Below, one piece after another: positions 53,691 to 62,372 of a DNA stretch of 64,000 nucleotides. This DNA comes from Nocardioides panaciterrulae (GTDB lineage: Bacteria; Actinomycetota; Actinomycetes; Propionibacteriales; Nocardioidaceae). The stretch is taken from the NCBI RefSeq assembly GCF_013409645.1, contig NZ_JACCBG010000001.1:992001-1056000 (forward strand). The letters are read 5' to 3'. The position numbers and the translations under genes are program-made. The notes beneath the pieces were generated by a model. The model saw nothing but the letters and a program-made list of their open reading frames with translations. It was not told where the DNA came from and did not search any database. Every line of letters starts with the position of its first letter. The first letter of the stretch is position 1.

Positions 53691-54692
53691 ATGAGCGGAC
53701 CTGAGCTGCCGGCGGAGCAGACGCGCGAGGAGCTCCTCGAGCGCGCGATCCTCGGCGAGGACGTCGTCTTCAACGCCCAGGAGGTCTCCGAGGAGACCGG
53801 GGTGACCCTCGACGAGATCCGCCGCCTGTGGCGCGCGCTCGGCTTCCCCGAGCACGCCGGGGAGACCGCGTTCACCCGGGCGGACGTCGACGCGGTCTCG
53901 ACGATGAGCAACGTCGTGGCGTCCGGGCTGATCGACTTCGACCTGGCGGTGAACCTCACCCGCGCGGTCGGGCAGACCGTGGCCCGGCTGGCGGACTGGG
54001 AGGTGACCGCGCTGGTCCAGCGGGTCGAGGAGCGCGGCTCGGAGGCCGACCCGGGGACCGGCGGCCGGCTGGGGTCGGCGATGCGGATCGTGGAGGAGTT
54101 CAACGCGCCGTTCGAGCAGCTGATCATCTATGCCTGGCGGCGCCACCTCGCGGCCGCGGTCGCGCGGGTCGAGGCGCTGGGCGGCGGCGAGGAGGAGGAC
54201 CTGCACACCAGCCAGCTGACCGTCGGGTTCGCCGACATCGTCAGCTTCACGGCGCTGTCCAACCAGCTGACCGAGGCCAAGATCGGCGACCTCGTGGAGC
54301 TCTTCGAGTCGCGCTGCGCCGACGTGGTCGCGGCCCAGCGCGGCCGGGTCATCAAGAGCCTCGGCGACGCGGTGCTCTTCGTCAACGACGACCCGATCCG
54401 GTCCTACGACACCGCCGAGGGGATCATCAACGTGATCGGACGGGACTCCCGGATGCCCGACGTCCGGGTCGGGCTCGCCAGCGGCTCGGTGGTGATGCGG
54501 CTCGGCGACGTCTTCGGGCCGCCGGTGAACATGGCCGCGCGGCTGACCGCGGTGGCCCGGCGCAACCGGATCATCGTCGACGCCACCACCGCGGCGCTGC
54601 TGCCGGGCGACCAGTTCGAGGCCCGGCGGCTGCCCGCGCGACCGGTCCGGGGCTTCGGCATCGTCGAGCCGGTGGCGGTGCGCCGGCACTGA
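53691..54692 (+). CDS. Class III adenylate/guanylate cyclase with N-terminal regulatory domain
   Basis: A 333-residue soluble cyclase. Residues 1 to about 150 resemble the pH-sensing/regulatory domain of mycobacterial cyclases such as Rv1264 ([36 protein letters not shown]). The catalytic domain starts at [16 protein letters not shown] (first metal Asp), has [10 protein letters not shown] (second metal Asp) and ends with [16 protein letters not shown], including the Asn/Arg pair of the transition-state site. The substrate-specifying residues were not assigned, so cAMP is likely but not proven. ATG 53691 is one of two starts (GTG 53685 is two codons upstream). Neighbours are birA and a lone winged-helix gene. 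Confidence 0.9.
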   Translation: MSGPELPAEQTREELLERAILGEDVVFNAQEVSEETGVTLDEIRRLWRALGFPEHAGETAFTRADVDAVSTMSNVVASGLIDFDLAVNLTRAVGQTVARLADWEVTALVQRVEERGSEADPGTGGRLGSAMRIVEEFNAPFEQLIIYAWRRHLAAAVARVEALGGGEEEDLHTSQLTVGFADIVSFTALSNQLTEAKIGDLVELFESRCADVVAAQRGRVIKSLGDAVLFVNDDPIRSYDTAEGIINVIGRDSRMPDVRVGLASGSVVMRLGDVFGPPVNMAARLTAVARRNRIIVDATTAALLPGDQFEARRLPARPVRGFGIVEPVAVRRH

Positions 54693-54759
54693 GCCGGCGG
54701 TCCAGCGCGGCGGGGGAATTTCCGCCGATTCCCCGCGCGGCGGGCTCCGGGTTCCTACC

Positions 54760-55080
54760 GTGTGGTGGGTGTTCGAGGTGCAGGACGTGCGGCTCGACCC
54801 CGAGAACCGCCGGGCCTGGCGCGGGGTCGAGGAGATCGTGCTGTCCCGCAAGGAGTTCGACCTGGTGCACGCGCTGATCTCGCGGGCCGGGCGGCTCGTG
54901 ACCCGCGACGAGCTGATGCGGGAGGTCTGGGGCACCACGTTCTGGACGTCGTCGAAGACCATCGACGTGCACCTCGGCTGGGTCCGCCGCAAGCTCGGTG
55001 ACGACAGCCGGGAGCCGCGGCTGATCTCCACGGTCCGGGGCAAGGGACTGCGCTTCGAGACCGGCGACGCGACCGACTGA
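54760..55080 (+). CDS. Stand-alone winged helix-turn-helix (OmpR/PhoB effector) protein
   Basis: A 106-residue protein consisting only of a Trans_reg_C DNA-binding domain: [31 protein letters not shown], then [15 protein letters not shown] and [12 protein letters not shown]. There is no receiver domain before it and no room for one, because the upstream gene stops 68 bases earlier. It may be a constitutive regulator or an orphan partner of the neighbouring cyclase. GTG 54760 is the only start that gives the complete domain; no clear Shine-Dalgarno is visible. Targets are unknown; purK-purE lie just downstream. Confidence 0.88.
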   Translation: MWWVFEVQDVRLDPENRRAWRGVEEIVLSRKEFDLVHALISRAGRLVTRDELMREVWGTTFWTSSKTIDVHLGWVRRKLGDDSREPRLISTVRGKGLRFETGDATD

Positions 55081-55089
55081 ACGAGTCAC

Positions 55090-55095
55090 TACGCT
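55090..55095 (+). promoter_or_regulatory. -10 box of leaderless purK promoter
   Basis: TACGCT ends 7 bases before the GTG at 55103; no Shine-Dalgarno is visible. It starts only 10 bases after the upstream winged-helix gene stop. Confidence 0.5.
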
Positions 55096-55102
55096 GGCCT
55101 GC

Positions 55103-56263
55103 GTGTCCGAGCCAGCACCCACTCTCGCCATCATCGGCGGCGGCCAGCTCGCGCGGATGATGGCGCAGCCGGCCATCGCGCTGGGCCTCCCGCTGCGCCT
55201 GCTCGCCGAGGGCGAGGGGGTCTCCGCGGCCCAGGTCATCCCCGACCACGTGGTCGGCGACTACACCGACCTCGAGACGCTGCGGAAGGTCACCGAGGGC
55301 TGTGCCGTGGTCACCTTCGACCACGAGCACGTCCCCACCGCGCACCTGCACGCGCTCGAGGACGGCGGCCTCGCCGTACGCCCCGGGCCGGAGGCGCTGG
55401 TGCACGCCCAGGACAAGGGCGTGATGCGCGCCAGGCTCGCGGACCTGGGCGTCCCCTGCCCGCGCAACGCCCTGGTGCACTCCGTCGACGACGTGGTGGC
55501 GTTCGGGTTCCCGTGCGTGCTGAAGACCACCCGCGGCGGCTACGACGGCAAGGGTGTCTGGTTCGTCCGGTCCGTCGACGACGTCGACGAGGCGTTCCGG
55601 GCCGCCCGGGAGACCGACGTGCAGCTGCTGGCCGAGGAGCTCGTCGACTTCCGCCGCGAGCTGTCGGCACTCGTGGCCCGTTCGCCCAGCGGCCAGGCCG
55701 CGGCGTACCCGGTCGTCGCCTCGCTGCAGGAGGACGGCATCTGCAAGGAGGTCGTGGCCCCGGCGCCCGACCTCGAGCCCGACCTCGCCGCGCGGGCGCA
55801 GGAGATCGCGCTCGGCATCGCCGGCGAGCTCGGCGTGACCGGCATCCTCGCGGTCGAGATGTTCGAGACCACCGACGGGCGGGTCCTGGTCAACGAGCTT
55901 GCGATGCGCCCGCACAACACCGGCCACTGGAGCCAGGACGGCGCGGTCACCTCCCAGTTCGAGAACCACCTGCGTGCGGTGCTCGACCTCCCGCTCGGCT
56001 CGCCGGCGCCGCGGGCCCGGTGGACGGTGATGGTGAACATCCTCGGCGGCCCGGACGCGCAGGTGGGTCGCCTGTACGACGGGTTCCCGCACGCGCTCGC
56101 CCGTGATCCGCGGCTGCGCGTGCACCTCTACGGCAAGGAGCTGCGCCCCGGCCGCAAGGTCGGGCACGTCAACGCCTACGGCGACGACCTCGAGGACTGC
56201 CTGGAGCGGGCGCGGCACGCCGCAGCCTGGTTCCGTGGCGACCTCGGCAACGAGAGCGAGTGA
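55103..56263 (+). CDS. purK: N5-carboxyaminoimidazole ribonucleotide synthase
   Basis: ATP-grasp enzyme (386 residues) converting aminoimidazole ribonucleotide, bicarbonate and ATP to N5-CAIR in purine synthesis. It starts with the dinucleotide-like motif [17 protein letters not shown], has the ATP-grasp region [15 protein letters not shown] and the metal site [18 protein letters not shown] (Glu and Asn). The GTG at 55103 is leaderless by position. It overlaps purE by four bases (GTGA), so the two successive enzymes are translationally coupled. Confidence 0.96.
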   Translation: MSEPAPTLAIIGGGQLARMMAQPAIALGLPLRLLAEGEGVSAAQVIPDHVVGDYTDLETLRKVTEGCAVVTFDHEHVPTAHLHALEDGGLAVRPGPEALVHAQDKGVMRARLADLGVPCPRNALVHSVDDVVAFGFPCVLKTTRGGYDGKGVWFVRSVDDVDEAFRAARETDVQLLAEELVDFRRELSALVARSPSGQAAAYPVVASLQEDGICKEVVAPAPDLEPDLAARAQEIALGIAGELGVTGILAVEMFETTDGRVLVNELAMRPHNTGHWSQDGAVTSQFENHLRAVLDLPLGSPAPRARWTVMVNILGGPDAQVGRLYDGFPHALARDPRLRVHLYGKELRPGRKVGHVNAYGDDLEDCLERARHAAAWFRGDLGNESE

Positions 56264-56781
56264 GCATGGACGCGTCGGTCGGCATCGTGATGGGGTCGGA
56301 CTCCGACTGGCCGGTGATGAAGGCGGCCGGCGAGGCCCTCACCGAGCTGGGGGTCGCCTGGGAGGCCGACGTGGTCTCGGCGCACCGGATGCCCGAGGAG
56401 ATGCTCGACTACGGCCGCGGGGCGGCCGACCGGGGGCTCTCGGTGATCATCGCCGGGGCCGGCGGCGCCGCGCACCTGCCCGGCATGCTCGCCGCGGTGA
56501 CCCCGCTGCCGGTCATCGGCGTGCCGGTGCCGCTGAAGTACCTCGACGGGATGGACTCCCTGCTCTCGATCGTCCAGATGCCGGCCGGCGTGCCGGTGGC
56601 CACGGTCGCCATCGGCAACGCCCGCAACGCCGGGCTGCTGGCCGCGCGGATCCTCGGCGCCTCGGACCCCGCCCTGCGGCAGCGGATGGTGGACTTCCAG
56701 GCCGAGCTGCGCGCCACCGCGCAGGAGAAGGGCAAGGCCGTCCGCGGCGACCAGCCGCGACGGATCGGCTTCGGGGGCTGA
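56260..56781 (+). CDS. purE: 5-(carboxyamino)imidazole ribonucleotide mutase
   Basis: Class I PurE of 173 residues, rearranging N5-CAIR to 4-carboxy-AIR. The phosphate/substrate motif [13 protein letters not shown] is at the N-terminus, with VVSAHRMP (catalytic His), [11 protein letters not shown] and [23 protein letters not shown]. The start GTG 56260 overlaps the purK stop; ATG 56266 two codons later is possible. The stop abuts directly the stop of the convergent transglycosylase gene (TGATCA at 56779-56784), with no intergenic base. Confidence 0.96.
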   Translation: MSMDASVGIVMGSDSDWPVMKAAGEALTELGVAWEADVVSAHRMPEEMLDYGRGAADRGLSVIIAGAGGAAHLPGMLAAVTPLPVIGVPVPLKYLDGMDSLLSIVQMPAGVPVATVAIGNARNAGLLAARILGASDPALRQRMVDFQAELRATAQEKGKAVRGDQPRRIGFGG

Positions 56782-58296
56782 TCAGGGAAGTGAGCGGTAG
56801 CTCGTCCCGTTGACGCTCAGCACCACGGCCGGGCTCGTGTCGGGGAGCACCTGCACGCTCACCGGGGTGCCGGAGAGGCCGTCGAGCTCGTCGGCGTTGG
56901 ACTCCACGACCCCGTCGCCGTCGAGGTCCGCCCCCGCCGGGGTGGCCAGGAAGGCCGGGTCGCCGACGTCGAGCGCGGTCTCGTCGAGGCAGGTGGCGGC
57001 GGGATCGGCGTCGCAGGGGGCCAGCACGCCGGTCAGCGTGACCTGCTGCGGGCCCGGATCCGGCCGGGGATCGGGTTGGGGATCGGGTTGGGGATCGGGC
57101 GGGTCCGGCGTGCCCGGGTCGGTGGGGTCGACCGGGTCAATCGTGCCCGGGTCCATCGTGCTCGGATCCGTGGGATCGACCGGATCGACCGGGTCGGAGG
57201 GGGTGAGCGGGTCGCCGGGGGCGCTGGAGGTGCCGTGGTGCGGGGAGGTGGTCGAGTGGTCCTGGCTGCCGGTCGCCGCCTGGGTCTGCTGGTGCCGCGG
57301 ACCGCTCCGGCCCCCGGACTGCTGGTTCGCGGGGTGGGGGGACCGGCCGCCGCCCTGGTGGCTGCTGGGGCTGGCGGGGCCGGTCGGGCCGGCCGGGCTG
57401 CTCGAGCGGGTCGGGCCGGTGGGGCTGGTCGGCATCGGGGCTGCCGCGGTCGCCTGCTGGTCGCCCTGGGTGACGGCGACCCGGATCGGTCCGCCGAGGA
57501 CCGGCCAGCCCAGCAGCTCGTAGTCGCCGGTGCGGTAGGCGCGCTCGACGGCCAGCACGCTCGCGACGTAGGCGTCGGAGGGGTTGTAGCGGTGCACGGC
57601 CGCCTGGCGGCCGGCCTCGGTGCCGAGGTCCTCCTGGCCGGAGCAGAGGAACACCGCGGCGGCCAGGGCGGCGTCGTCGATGTCGTCGGGCGAGCGGACG
57701 CCGTCGCCATCGCCGTCGACCGCGACGACCGCCCAGGTCGACGGGAGGAACTGCATCGGCCCGACCGCGTGGTCCCACACCGGGTCGCCGTCCAGGCGGC
57801 CGCCGTCGGTGTCCGGGATCCGGGCGACCGGCCCCCGGCCGTCGAGCGCCACGCCGCGGATCACCGGGCGGGAGACCCCGTCCGAGCCGAGCAGCGCCCC
57901 GGCGTACCGGCCGTGGTCGGACTCGACCCGGCCGATCGCGGCGAGCAGGGTCCAGGACAGCCGGCAGGAGCGGTCGGCCGCGGCCATCACCGCGGCGGCC
58001 CGCTGGTAGGCGAGCTGGGCGGTCGGGGGGATGTCGAGGTGGGCCAGCGCCGAGGTCGGCAGCGGCGGGGTGGCCTTCGGCTCCCGGACCGACGCCTGGC
58101 CGACCCGGACGGCCGGCACGTGGATCACCGGGTTCCCCGGCGTGCCGGTCGTGTCGTCGGCGCCCCGGACGAAGGTCGCGGAGCCGACCCCGGGGACCGC
58201 CGGCTCGCCCTGGCCCGCGATCGTCGAGGCCGTCGCCACCCCGACCGCGGTGGCCACGGCCGCGAGGGTGAAGCGGGTCCGTCCAGTCAGGTGCAT
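56782..58296 (-). CDS. Lytic murein transglycosylase with long Pro/Asp-rich linker
   Basis: A 504-residue exported protein. A signal/anchor segment (TRFTLAAVATAVGVATAS) is followed by a lytic-transglycosylase SLT domain with catalytic Glu125 in AIGRVESDHGRYAG, GPMQFLPSTWA and YNPSDAYVASVLAVERAY. It should cleave glycan strands of peptidoglycan. A calcium-loop-like DGDGDGVRSPDD lies inside this domain. Residues from about 285 to 420 are low-complexity: Pro/Gly/Ser, then repeats DPVDPTDPS and PQPDPQPDPRPDP. The end carries a second DGDG-type loop (GADLDGDGVVESNADEL). ATG 58296 is chosen as the start before the hydrophobic segment. Confidence 0.85.
   Translation of the reverse strand: MHLTGRTRFTLAAVATAVGVATASTIAGQGEPAVPGVGSATFVRGADDTTGTPGNPVIHVPAVRVGQASVREPKATPPLPTSALAHLDIPPTAQLAYQRAAAVMAAADRSCRLSWTLLAAIGRVESDHGRYAGALLGSDGVSRPVIRGVALDGRGPVARIPDTDGGRLDGDPVWDHAVGPMQFLPSTWAVVAVDGDGDGVRSPDDIDDAALAAAVFLCSGQEDLGTEAGRQAAVHRYNPSDAYVASVLAVERAYRTGDYELLGWPVLGGPIRVAVTQGDQQATAAAPMPTSPTGPTRSSSPAGPTGPASPSSHQGGGRSPHPANQQSGGRSGPRHQQTQAATGSQDHSTTSPHHGTSSAPGDPLTPSDPVDPVDPTDPSTMDPGTIDPVDPTDPGTPDPPDPQPDPQPDPRPDPGPQQVTLTGVLAPCDADPAATCLDETALDVGDPAFLATPAGADLDGDGVVESNADELDGLSGTPVSVQVLPDTSPAVVLSVNGTSYRSLP
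57065..57200. repeat. Low-complexity tandem repeats in the transglycosylase linker
   Basis: 12-base units of the type GTTGGGGATCGG at about 57076-57100, and 9- and 15-base units encoding Asp-Pro-Val/Thr repeats to about 57200. All units are multiples of three, so length can vary without frameshift. Confidence 0.75.
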
Positions 58297-58408
58297 GGTC
58301 CAGCTCAGCTCGGGGGCGGGCGCGTAGTTCGACGCTAGATCCGCCTCCGGGGGATCGACACCCCAATCTTGATGGTCCCGGCTCTTGATGGTCTGGGGCG
58401 GCTCACCC

Positions 58409-58873
58409 TCAGTGCGGGTCGGCGCCACGCACCCGGCCGCGCAGGGACTTGGTCTCGCCGCGCTGGCGCTTGGCCTCCAGGCGGCGGCGCTTGGACCCCT
58501 TCGTCGGCTTGGTCGGTCGCCGAGTCGGCGGCGGAGGCGCGAGGGCCTCGCGCAGCGTGGTGGCGAGCCGCTCGCGGGCCGCGACCCGGTTGCGGTGCTG
58601 GGAGCGGTGCTCGGAGGCGGCGACCACCAGGGTGCCGTCGACGAGCTGGCCGGCCAGCCTGGCCAGGGCCCGTTCGCGCCGGGGCTCGGTCAGGGCGGTC
58701 GACCGGAGCACGTCGTACCCGAGCTCGACCCGGCTGTCGGTGGTGTTCACCGACTGGCCGCCGGGGCCGGGGGAGCGGGAGAAGCGCTCGACGAGCTCGG
58801 CCGCCGGGATCCGCAGGCCCTGCGGGATCCCGGGGCCGGAGGGTACGACGAGGTCCTCGCCCGGACGGCTCAT
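58409..58873 (-). CDS. arfB: Alternative ribosome-rescue factor / peptidyl-tRNA hydrolase ArfB
   Basis: A 154-residue release-factor-like protein that hydrolyses peptidyl-tRNA on stalled ribosomes. The catalytic GGQ is at residues 38-40 (FSRSPGPGGQSVNTTDSRVEL), and the basic C-terminal tail (KGSKRRRLEAKRQRGETKSLRGRVR region) that enters the mRNA channel is present. ATG 58873 overlaps the stop of the CoA-binding gene by four bases (ATGA). Length is near the ArfB/YaeJ norm. There are no codon-recognition domains, ruling out RF1/RF2. Confidence 0.93.
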   Translation of the reverse strand: MSRPGEDLVVPSGPGIPQGLRIPAAELVERFSRSPGPGGQSVNTTDSRVELGYDVLRSTALTEPRRERALARLAGQLVDGTLVVAASEHRSQHRNRVAARERLATTLREALAPPPPTRRPTKPTKGSKRRRLEAKRQRGETKSLRGRVRGADPH

Positions 58874-59295
58874 CCCAGCCGGCGCCACTCGATCGCGGGG
58901 CAGGTGTCCATCACCATCGGCACCCCCGCCTCGGTCGTGCGCGAGAACGCGTCCTCGTCGACCACGCCGAGCTGGAGCCACACGCCCCTGGCGCCGATCG
59001 CCACGGCCTGGTCGGCGAACTCACCCGCCGCCTCCGAGCGGCGGAAGACGTCGACCACGTCGACCGGGAACGGGACGTCGGCGAGCGAGGCGTAGCCCTG
59101 CTCGCCGAGCACCGTCGGCGCGCTCGGGTGGATCGGGACGATCCGCTTGCCGCGCCGCTGGAGCAGCTGCGCGATGGAGTACGCCGTCCGCGTCGGATCG
59201 CCCGAGAGCCCCACCACCGCCCAGGTCTCGCAGTCCTCGAGCATGAACCTGACCCACCCGGGGTCCTGCCAGTCAGCCATGTCAGGAGAAACCAT
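58870..59295 (-). CDS. CoA-binding domain protein (YccU-like)
   Basis: A 141-residue single Rossmann-fold protein of the CoA_binding_2 family. WAVVGLSGDPTRTAYSIAQLLQRRG, IVPIHPSAPTVLG, VDVVDVFRRSE, GVWLQLGV and MDTCPAIEWRRLG follow the family order. These proteins bind CoA or a related ligand, but no reaction is known. The start is ATG 59295 or ATG 59280, neither with a clear Shine-Dalgarno. It is translationally coupled to arfB downstream. Confidence 0.88.
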   Translation of the reverse strand: MVSPDMADWQDPGWVRFMLEDCETWAVVGLSGDPTRTAYSIAQLLQRRGKRIVPIHPSAPTVLGEQGYASLADVPFPVDVVDVFRRSEAAGEFADQAVAIGARGVWLQLGVVDEDAFSRTTEAGVPMVMDTCPAIEWRRLG

Positions 59296-59340
59296 GTCAT
59301 GAGTTCCGCGATTCCCTGCACGTCCTGCACCGCCCGGCGC

Positions 59341-59372
59341 TAGCGTTCAGCGTCTTGCTACTGGGAGGTAGC
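59341..59372 (+). promoter_or_regulatory. Promoter -10 and leader hairpin of the Ig-like protein gene
   Basis: TAGCGT (59341-59346) is followed by a small hairpin (GCTAC 59357-59361, GTAGC 59368-59372) whose loop is TGGGAG. The real Shine-Dalgarno GGGAGGAG is downstream at 59388-59395. Confidence 0.4.
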
Positions 59373-59402
59373 GCACCTGAGTTGCTCGGGAGGAGCATCC
59401 AC

Positions 59403-60275
59403 ATGAACGTTTCTCGCACGGGTCGTCGCCTGGTCGTGTCCGGCGTCGCCACCGCGGTCGCCGCCGCCGGCCTGGTCGGCGCGTCGACCGGCGCCGCCAC
59501 CGCCGCCGACGCGACGAAGACCGGCACCAGCACCTACACCTGCACGTTCCCGGTCATCGGGGACCAGCAGGTCCCGGTCGACATGACCATCCCGAACATC
59601 AGTGCCGGGTTCCCGACGATCCCGGCCGGCCTGCCGCTGAGCCAGGGCTCGCTCAACGCCAGCTACATCTTCCACGCCAACCCGACGGTCGCGGCGCTGC
59701 TCCCGTCCGTCTCCGGCCTGGGTTCGGACGACCTGTCCCTCCTGCTCGGCAGCACCGTCGTGAAGGTCGCGAACCTCACGCTCGGCGCGCCCACCGCGGG
59801 CACCGACCCCGGCAGCCTGGACATCCCTGCCACCGCCACCAACTCCGACTTCTCGGTGCCGGGTGCGGGCGTCTACGACCTCACGATGCCGAAGGCGTTC
59901 ACGCTGACCGGCACCAGCGCGCTCGGCCCGGTCGCGGTGCCCTGCACCACCTCCGACGCCGCGGTGCTCGACACCCTCACCGTCGTCAAGAACGACTCGA
60001 TGGTCACCACGAAGGCGCCCGCGAAGGTGAGGAAGGGCAAGGTCGCCAAGATCGTCACGACGGTGGCCGGCGGTGTGACCCCCTTCAGCGGCAAGGTCAC
60101 CGTCCTGGACGGCAGGAAGAAGCTCGGCACCGCGAAGCTCAGCAGCGCCGGCAACGCCGTCTACAAGGCCAAGGGCCTCAAGGTCGGCAAGCACAAGATC
60201 ACCGTCCGCTACGCCGGTGACGCGTTCCGCAACGCCGGCAAGTCCAAGGCCGTCGTCGTCCGGGTCGTCAAGTGA
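59403..60275 (+). CDS. Secreted protein with C-terminal Ig-like repeat domain
   Basis: An exported protein of 290 residues. The signal peptide runs through NVSRTGRRLVVSGVATAVAAAGLVGAS with cleavage near ATA-AD. The central domain (residues about 45-200) is Thr/Pro/Val-rich, with two cysteines (YTCTFPVIG and VPCTTSD) that may form a disulfide. The last 85 residues (KAPAKVRKGKVAKIVTTV to the end) look like a bacterial Ig-like (Big_3-type) domain: GKVTVLDGRKKLGTAKLSS and KITVRYAGDAFRNAG. It is followed by a strong terminator. Function is unknown, probably surface-associated. GGGAGGAG supports ATG 59403. Confidence 0.85.
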   Translation: MNVSRTGRRLVVSGVATAVAAAGLVGASTGAATAADATKTGTSTYTCTFPVIGDQQVPVDMTIPNISAGFPTIPAGLPLSQGSLNASYIFHANPTVAALLPSVSGLGSDDLSLLLGSTVVKVANLTLGAPTAGTDPGSLDIPATATNSDFSVPGAGVYDLTMPKAFTLTGTSALGPVAVPCTTSDAAVLDTLTVVKNDSMVTTKAPAKVRKGKVAKIVTTVAGGVTPFSGKVTVLDGRKKLGTAKLSSAGNAVYKAKGLKVGKHKITVRYAGDAFRNAGKSKAVVVRVVK

Positions 60276-60310
60276 CCCCTGGTCCGAACGCCTGATCGTC
60301 CCGTTCGTCC

Positions 60311-60351
60311 CGGACGCCCGGTCGGTGCCTCGCGCACCGGCCGGGCGTCCG
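60311..60351 (+). terminator. Rho-independent-type hairpin after the Ig-like protein gene
   Basis: Arms CGGACGCCCGGTCGGTGC and GCACCGGCCGGGCGTCCG pair over 18 bases with one G-T wobble around a CTCGC loop, 36 bases after the stop. No long U tract follows, as is common in actinobacteria. Confidence 0.85.
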
Positions 60352-60486
60352 GCATTTCGCGGCCCACCCGACGCCCATCGGTCCGCGGCGGATCCCACCT
60401 CCCTGGTGCCTCGGATGCGCCGCAAAGGGTGCCCGCCCGGTGCTACCTGGTGCCGACCTCCCGCGCGCCCGACGGTTACCCGGAAG

Positions 60487-60492
60487 TACCAT
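60487..60492 (+). promoter_or_regulatory. -10 box of leaderless promoter of second acyl-CoA dehydrogenase
   Basis: TACCAT lies 7 bases before the ATG at 60500 and no Shine-Dalgarno is present. Confidence 0.5.
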
Positions 60493-60499
60493 CGCGCCC

Positions 60500-61672
60500 A
60501 TGAGCGCCGACTACCCGATGTACGCCCTCTCGGAGGAGCACCAGGCCATCCGTGAAGCGGTGCGCGCGGTCTGTGACGCCAAGGTCGCGCCGTTCGCCGC
60601 CGACGTGGACGAGAACGCCCGCTTCCCGCAGGAGGCACACGACGCGCTGGTGGCGTCGGACTTCCACGCGCCGCACGTGCCCGAGCAGTACGGCGGGGCC
60701 GGGGCCGACGCGCTCGCGACGGTGCTGGTGATCGAGGAGGTCGCGCGCGCGTGCGTGTCCAGCAGCCTGATCCCGGCGGTCAACAAGCTGGGCAGCCTGC
60801 CGGTGCAGATCGCGGGCAGCGAGGAGCTGAAGAAGAAGTACCTCGGCAAGCTGGCCGCGGGCGAGGGCGGCTTCTCCTACTGCCTCTCCGAGCCCGACGC
60901 CGGCTCCGACGCGGTCCACATGAAGACCCGCGCGGTCCGCGACGGCGACACCTGGGTGCTCGACGGCGTGAAGCGCTGGATCACCAACGCCGGCGAGAGC
61001 GAGTACTACACGGTCATGGCCGTGACCGACGCCGAGAAGCGCAGCAAGGGCATCAGCGCCTTCGTGGTGGAGAAGTCCGACGAAGGCGTCTCGTTCGGCG
61101 CGCCGGAGAAGAAGCTCGGCATCAAGGGCAGCCCGACCCGCGAGGTCTACCTCGACAACGTCCGCATCCCCGCCGACCGGATGATCGGCGCCGAGGGCAC
61201 CGGCTTCGAGACCGCGATGAAGACGCTCGACCACACCCGGGTCACGATCGCCGCGCAGGCGGTCGGCGTCGCGCAGGGTGCCTTGGACCACGCGCTGGCC
61301 TACGCCAAGGAGCGCCAGCAGTTCGGGAGGCCGATCGCCGACTTCCAGGGGCTGCAGTTCATGCTCGCCGACATGGGCATGAAGGTGGAGGCCGCGCGCC
61401 AGATGACCTACGCCGCCGCCGGCCGCTCCGAGCGCGGCGACGCGGACCTGACCTTCTTCGGCGCGGCCGCGAAGTGCTTCGCCTCCGACGTGGCCATGGA
61501 GGTCACCACCAACGCCGTGCAGGTGCTCGGCGGTTACGGCTACACCCGCGACTACCCGGTCGAGCGGATGATGCGCGACGCCAAGATCACCCAGATCTAC
61601 GAGGGCACCAACCAGGTGCAGCGCATCGTGATGGCCCGCCAGCTGCTCGCGGGCGTCCAGAGCGAGCTCTGA
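60500..61672 (+). CDS. Acyl-CoA dehydrogenase (FadE25-like)
   Basis: A 390-residue flavoprotein oxidising an acyl-CoA to trans-2-enoyl-CoA. Diagnostic blocks are [72 protein letters not shown] and [20 protein letters not shown], the last holding the catalytic Glu. Its place close to purE and purK corresponds to fadE25 in mycobacteria. Substrate is unknown. A leaderless ATG is inferred. Confidence 0.95.
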   Translation: MSADYPMYALSEEHQAIREAVRAVCDAKVAPFAADVDENARFPQEAHDALVASDFHAPHVPEQYGGAGADALATVLVIEEVARACVSSSLIPAVNKLGSLPVQIAGSEELKKKYLGKLAAGEGGFSYCLSEPDAGSDAVHMKTRAVRDGDTWVLDGVKRWITNAGESEYYTVMAVTDAEKRSKGISAFVVEKSDEGVSFGAPEKKLGIKGSPTREVYLDNVRIPADRMIGAEGTGFETAMKTLDHTRVTIAAQAVGVAQGALDHALAYAKERQQFGRPIADFQGLQFMLADMGMKVEAARQMTYAAAGRSERGDADLTFFGAAAKCFASDVAMEVTTNAVQVLGGYGYTRDYPVERMMRDAKITQIYEGTNQVQRIVMARQLLAGVQSEL

Positions 61673-61695
61673 CGACCCGCCCGGCCAGCGGGCGC

Positions 61696-62301
61696 TCAGC
61701 CCTCCTCGTGGGACCACCCCTCGTGGGACCACCCCCCGTTGGTCCCCGGCTCGTCGTACGCCGGATGGTGGCTGGCCACCCGGCGACCCTCGGTGAGGTG
61801 ACCGCCCAGGTAGGCGCCGAACGAGGCCACCGCCGCACCGGCGAGGGCGAGCCGTGCGCCGGTGCCGTGGTCGCCCCGGCGGCGGGCCAGCCAGGAGCCG
61901 GCGTAGGCGCCGATCGCCACGCCGTTGGTGACCGCGTGGACGAGTCCGACGCGCTTGTCCCTCGACGAGAGCGCCGTCCACTCGGCCCACCCGGTCCAGG
62001 CCGTGGGGGCGGCCGCGACCAGGCCGGCGCCGACGAGACGCTGCGCCGGGAGTGAGGACTCCGGACCACCGAGCACGTCCAGCAGGCTGGCCGAGGTCCA
62101 GGTGCCGACCGCGAGGTCGGTGAGCAGGGGGTGGAGGGCATGGCCGAACCACTCCCCGCGCAGCAGCGCGCCCCGGGTCCCGGTCCCGAACACGGTCCGG
62201 ATCCACGGCTCCAGCACCCGCACCGGCCGGTCGAGGGCGTCGACCTGCTCGAGCCACAGGGTCCCGCGCACCACGCCGGGAGGCCGTCCGACCTGATCCA
62301 T
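61696..62301 (-). CDS. DUF2231-type membrane protein
   Basis: A 201-residue protein with four hydrophobic segments. GEWFGHALHPLLTDLAVGTWTSASLLD is the conserved DUF2231 beginning, with His residues that may bind haem or metal, and GHLTEGRRVASHHPAY is its end. The C-terminus ends in two copies of WSHEG/WSHEE from a 15-bp direct repeat at 61706-61735. ATG 62301 is preceded by GAGGAG. Function of the family is unknown. Confidence 0.82.
   Translation of the reverse strand: MDQVGRPPGVVRGTLWLEQVDALDRPVRVLEPWIRTVFGTGTRGALLRGEWFGHALHPLLTDLAVGTWTSASLLDVLGGPESSLPAQRLVGAGLVAAAPTAWTGWAEWTALSSRDKRVGLVHAVTNGVAIGAYAGSWLARRRGDHGTGARLALAGAAVASFGAYLGGHLTEGRRVASHHPAYDEPGTNGGWSHEGWSHEEG
61706..61735. repeat. 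15-bp direct repeat in the end of the DUF2231 gene
   Basis: Two perfect abutting copies of TCGTGGGACCACCCC (61706-61720 and 61721-61735) encode the repeated WSHEx pentapeptide at the C-terminus. Confidence 0.85.
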
Positions 62302-62372
62302 CTGGTTCTCCTCGCCGATCGGGGACGAGGCACCCCGGGTGCCTCTGCCTCCACCCTGCGCCGGACGGCCCG

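Noticed and set aside
53641..53694. 17-codon frame (GTG to TGA) overlapping the cyclase start by ATGA
   Set aside because: A leader peptide is possible but the frame is short, has no good ribosome-binding site and shows no regulatory codon run.
58513..58527. CGCCGAGTCGGCG in arfB as another copy of the 51-kb repeat
   Set aside because: Only the 13-base centre matches, inside a coding region; the flanking arms are absent and such a palindrome can arise by chance in GC-rich DNA.
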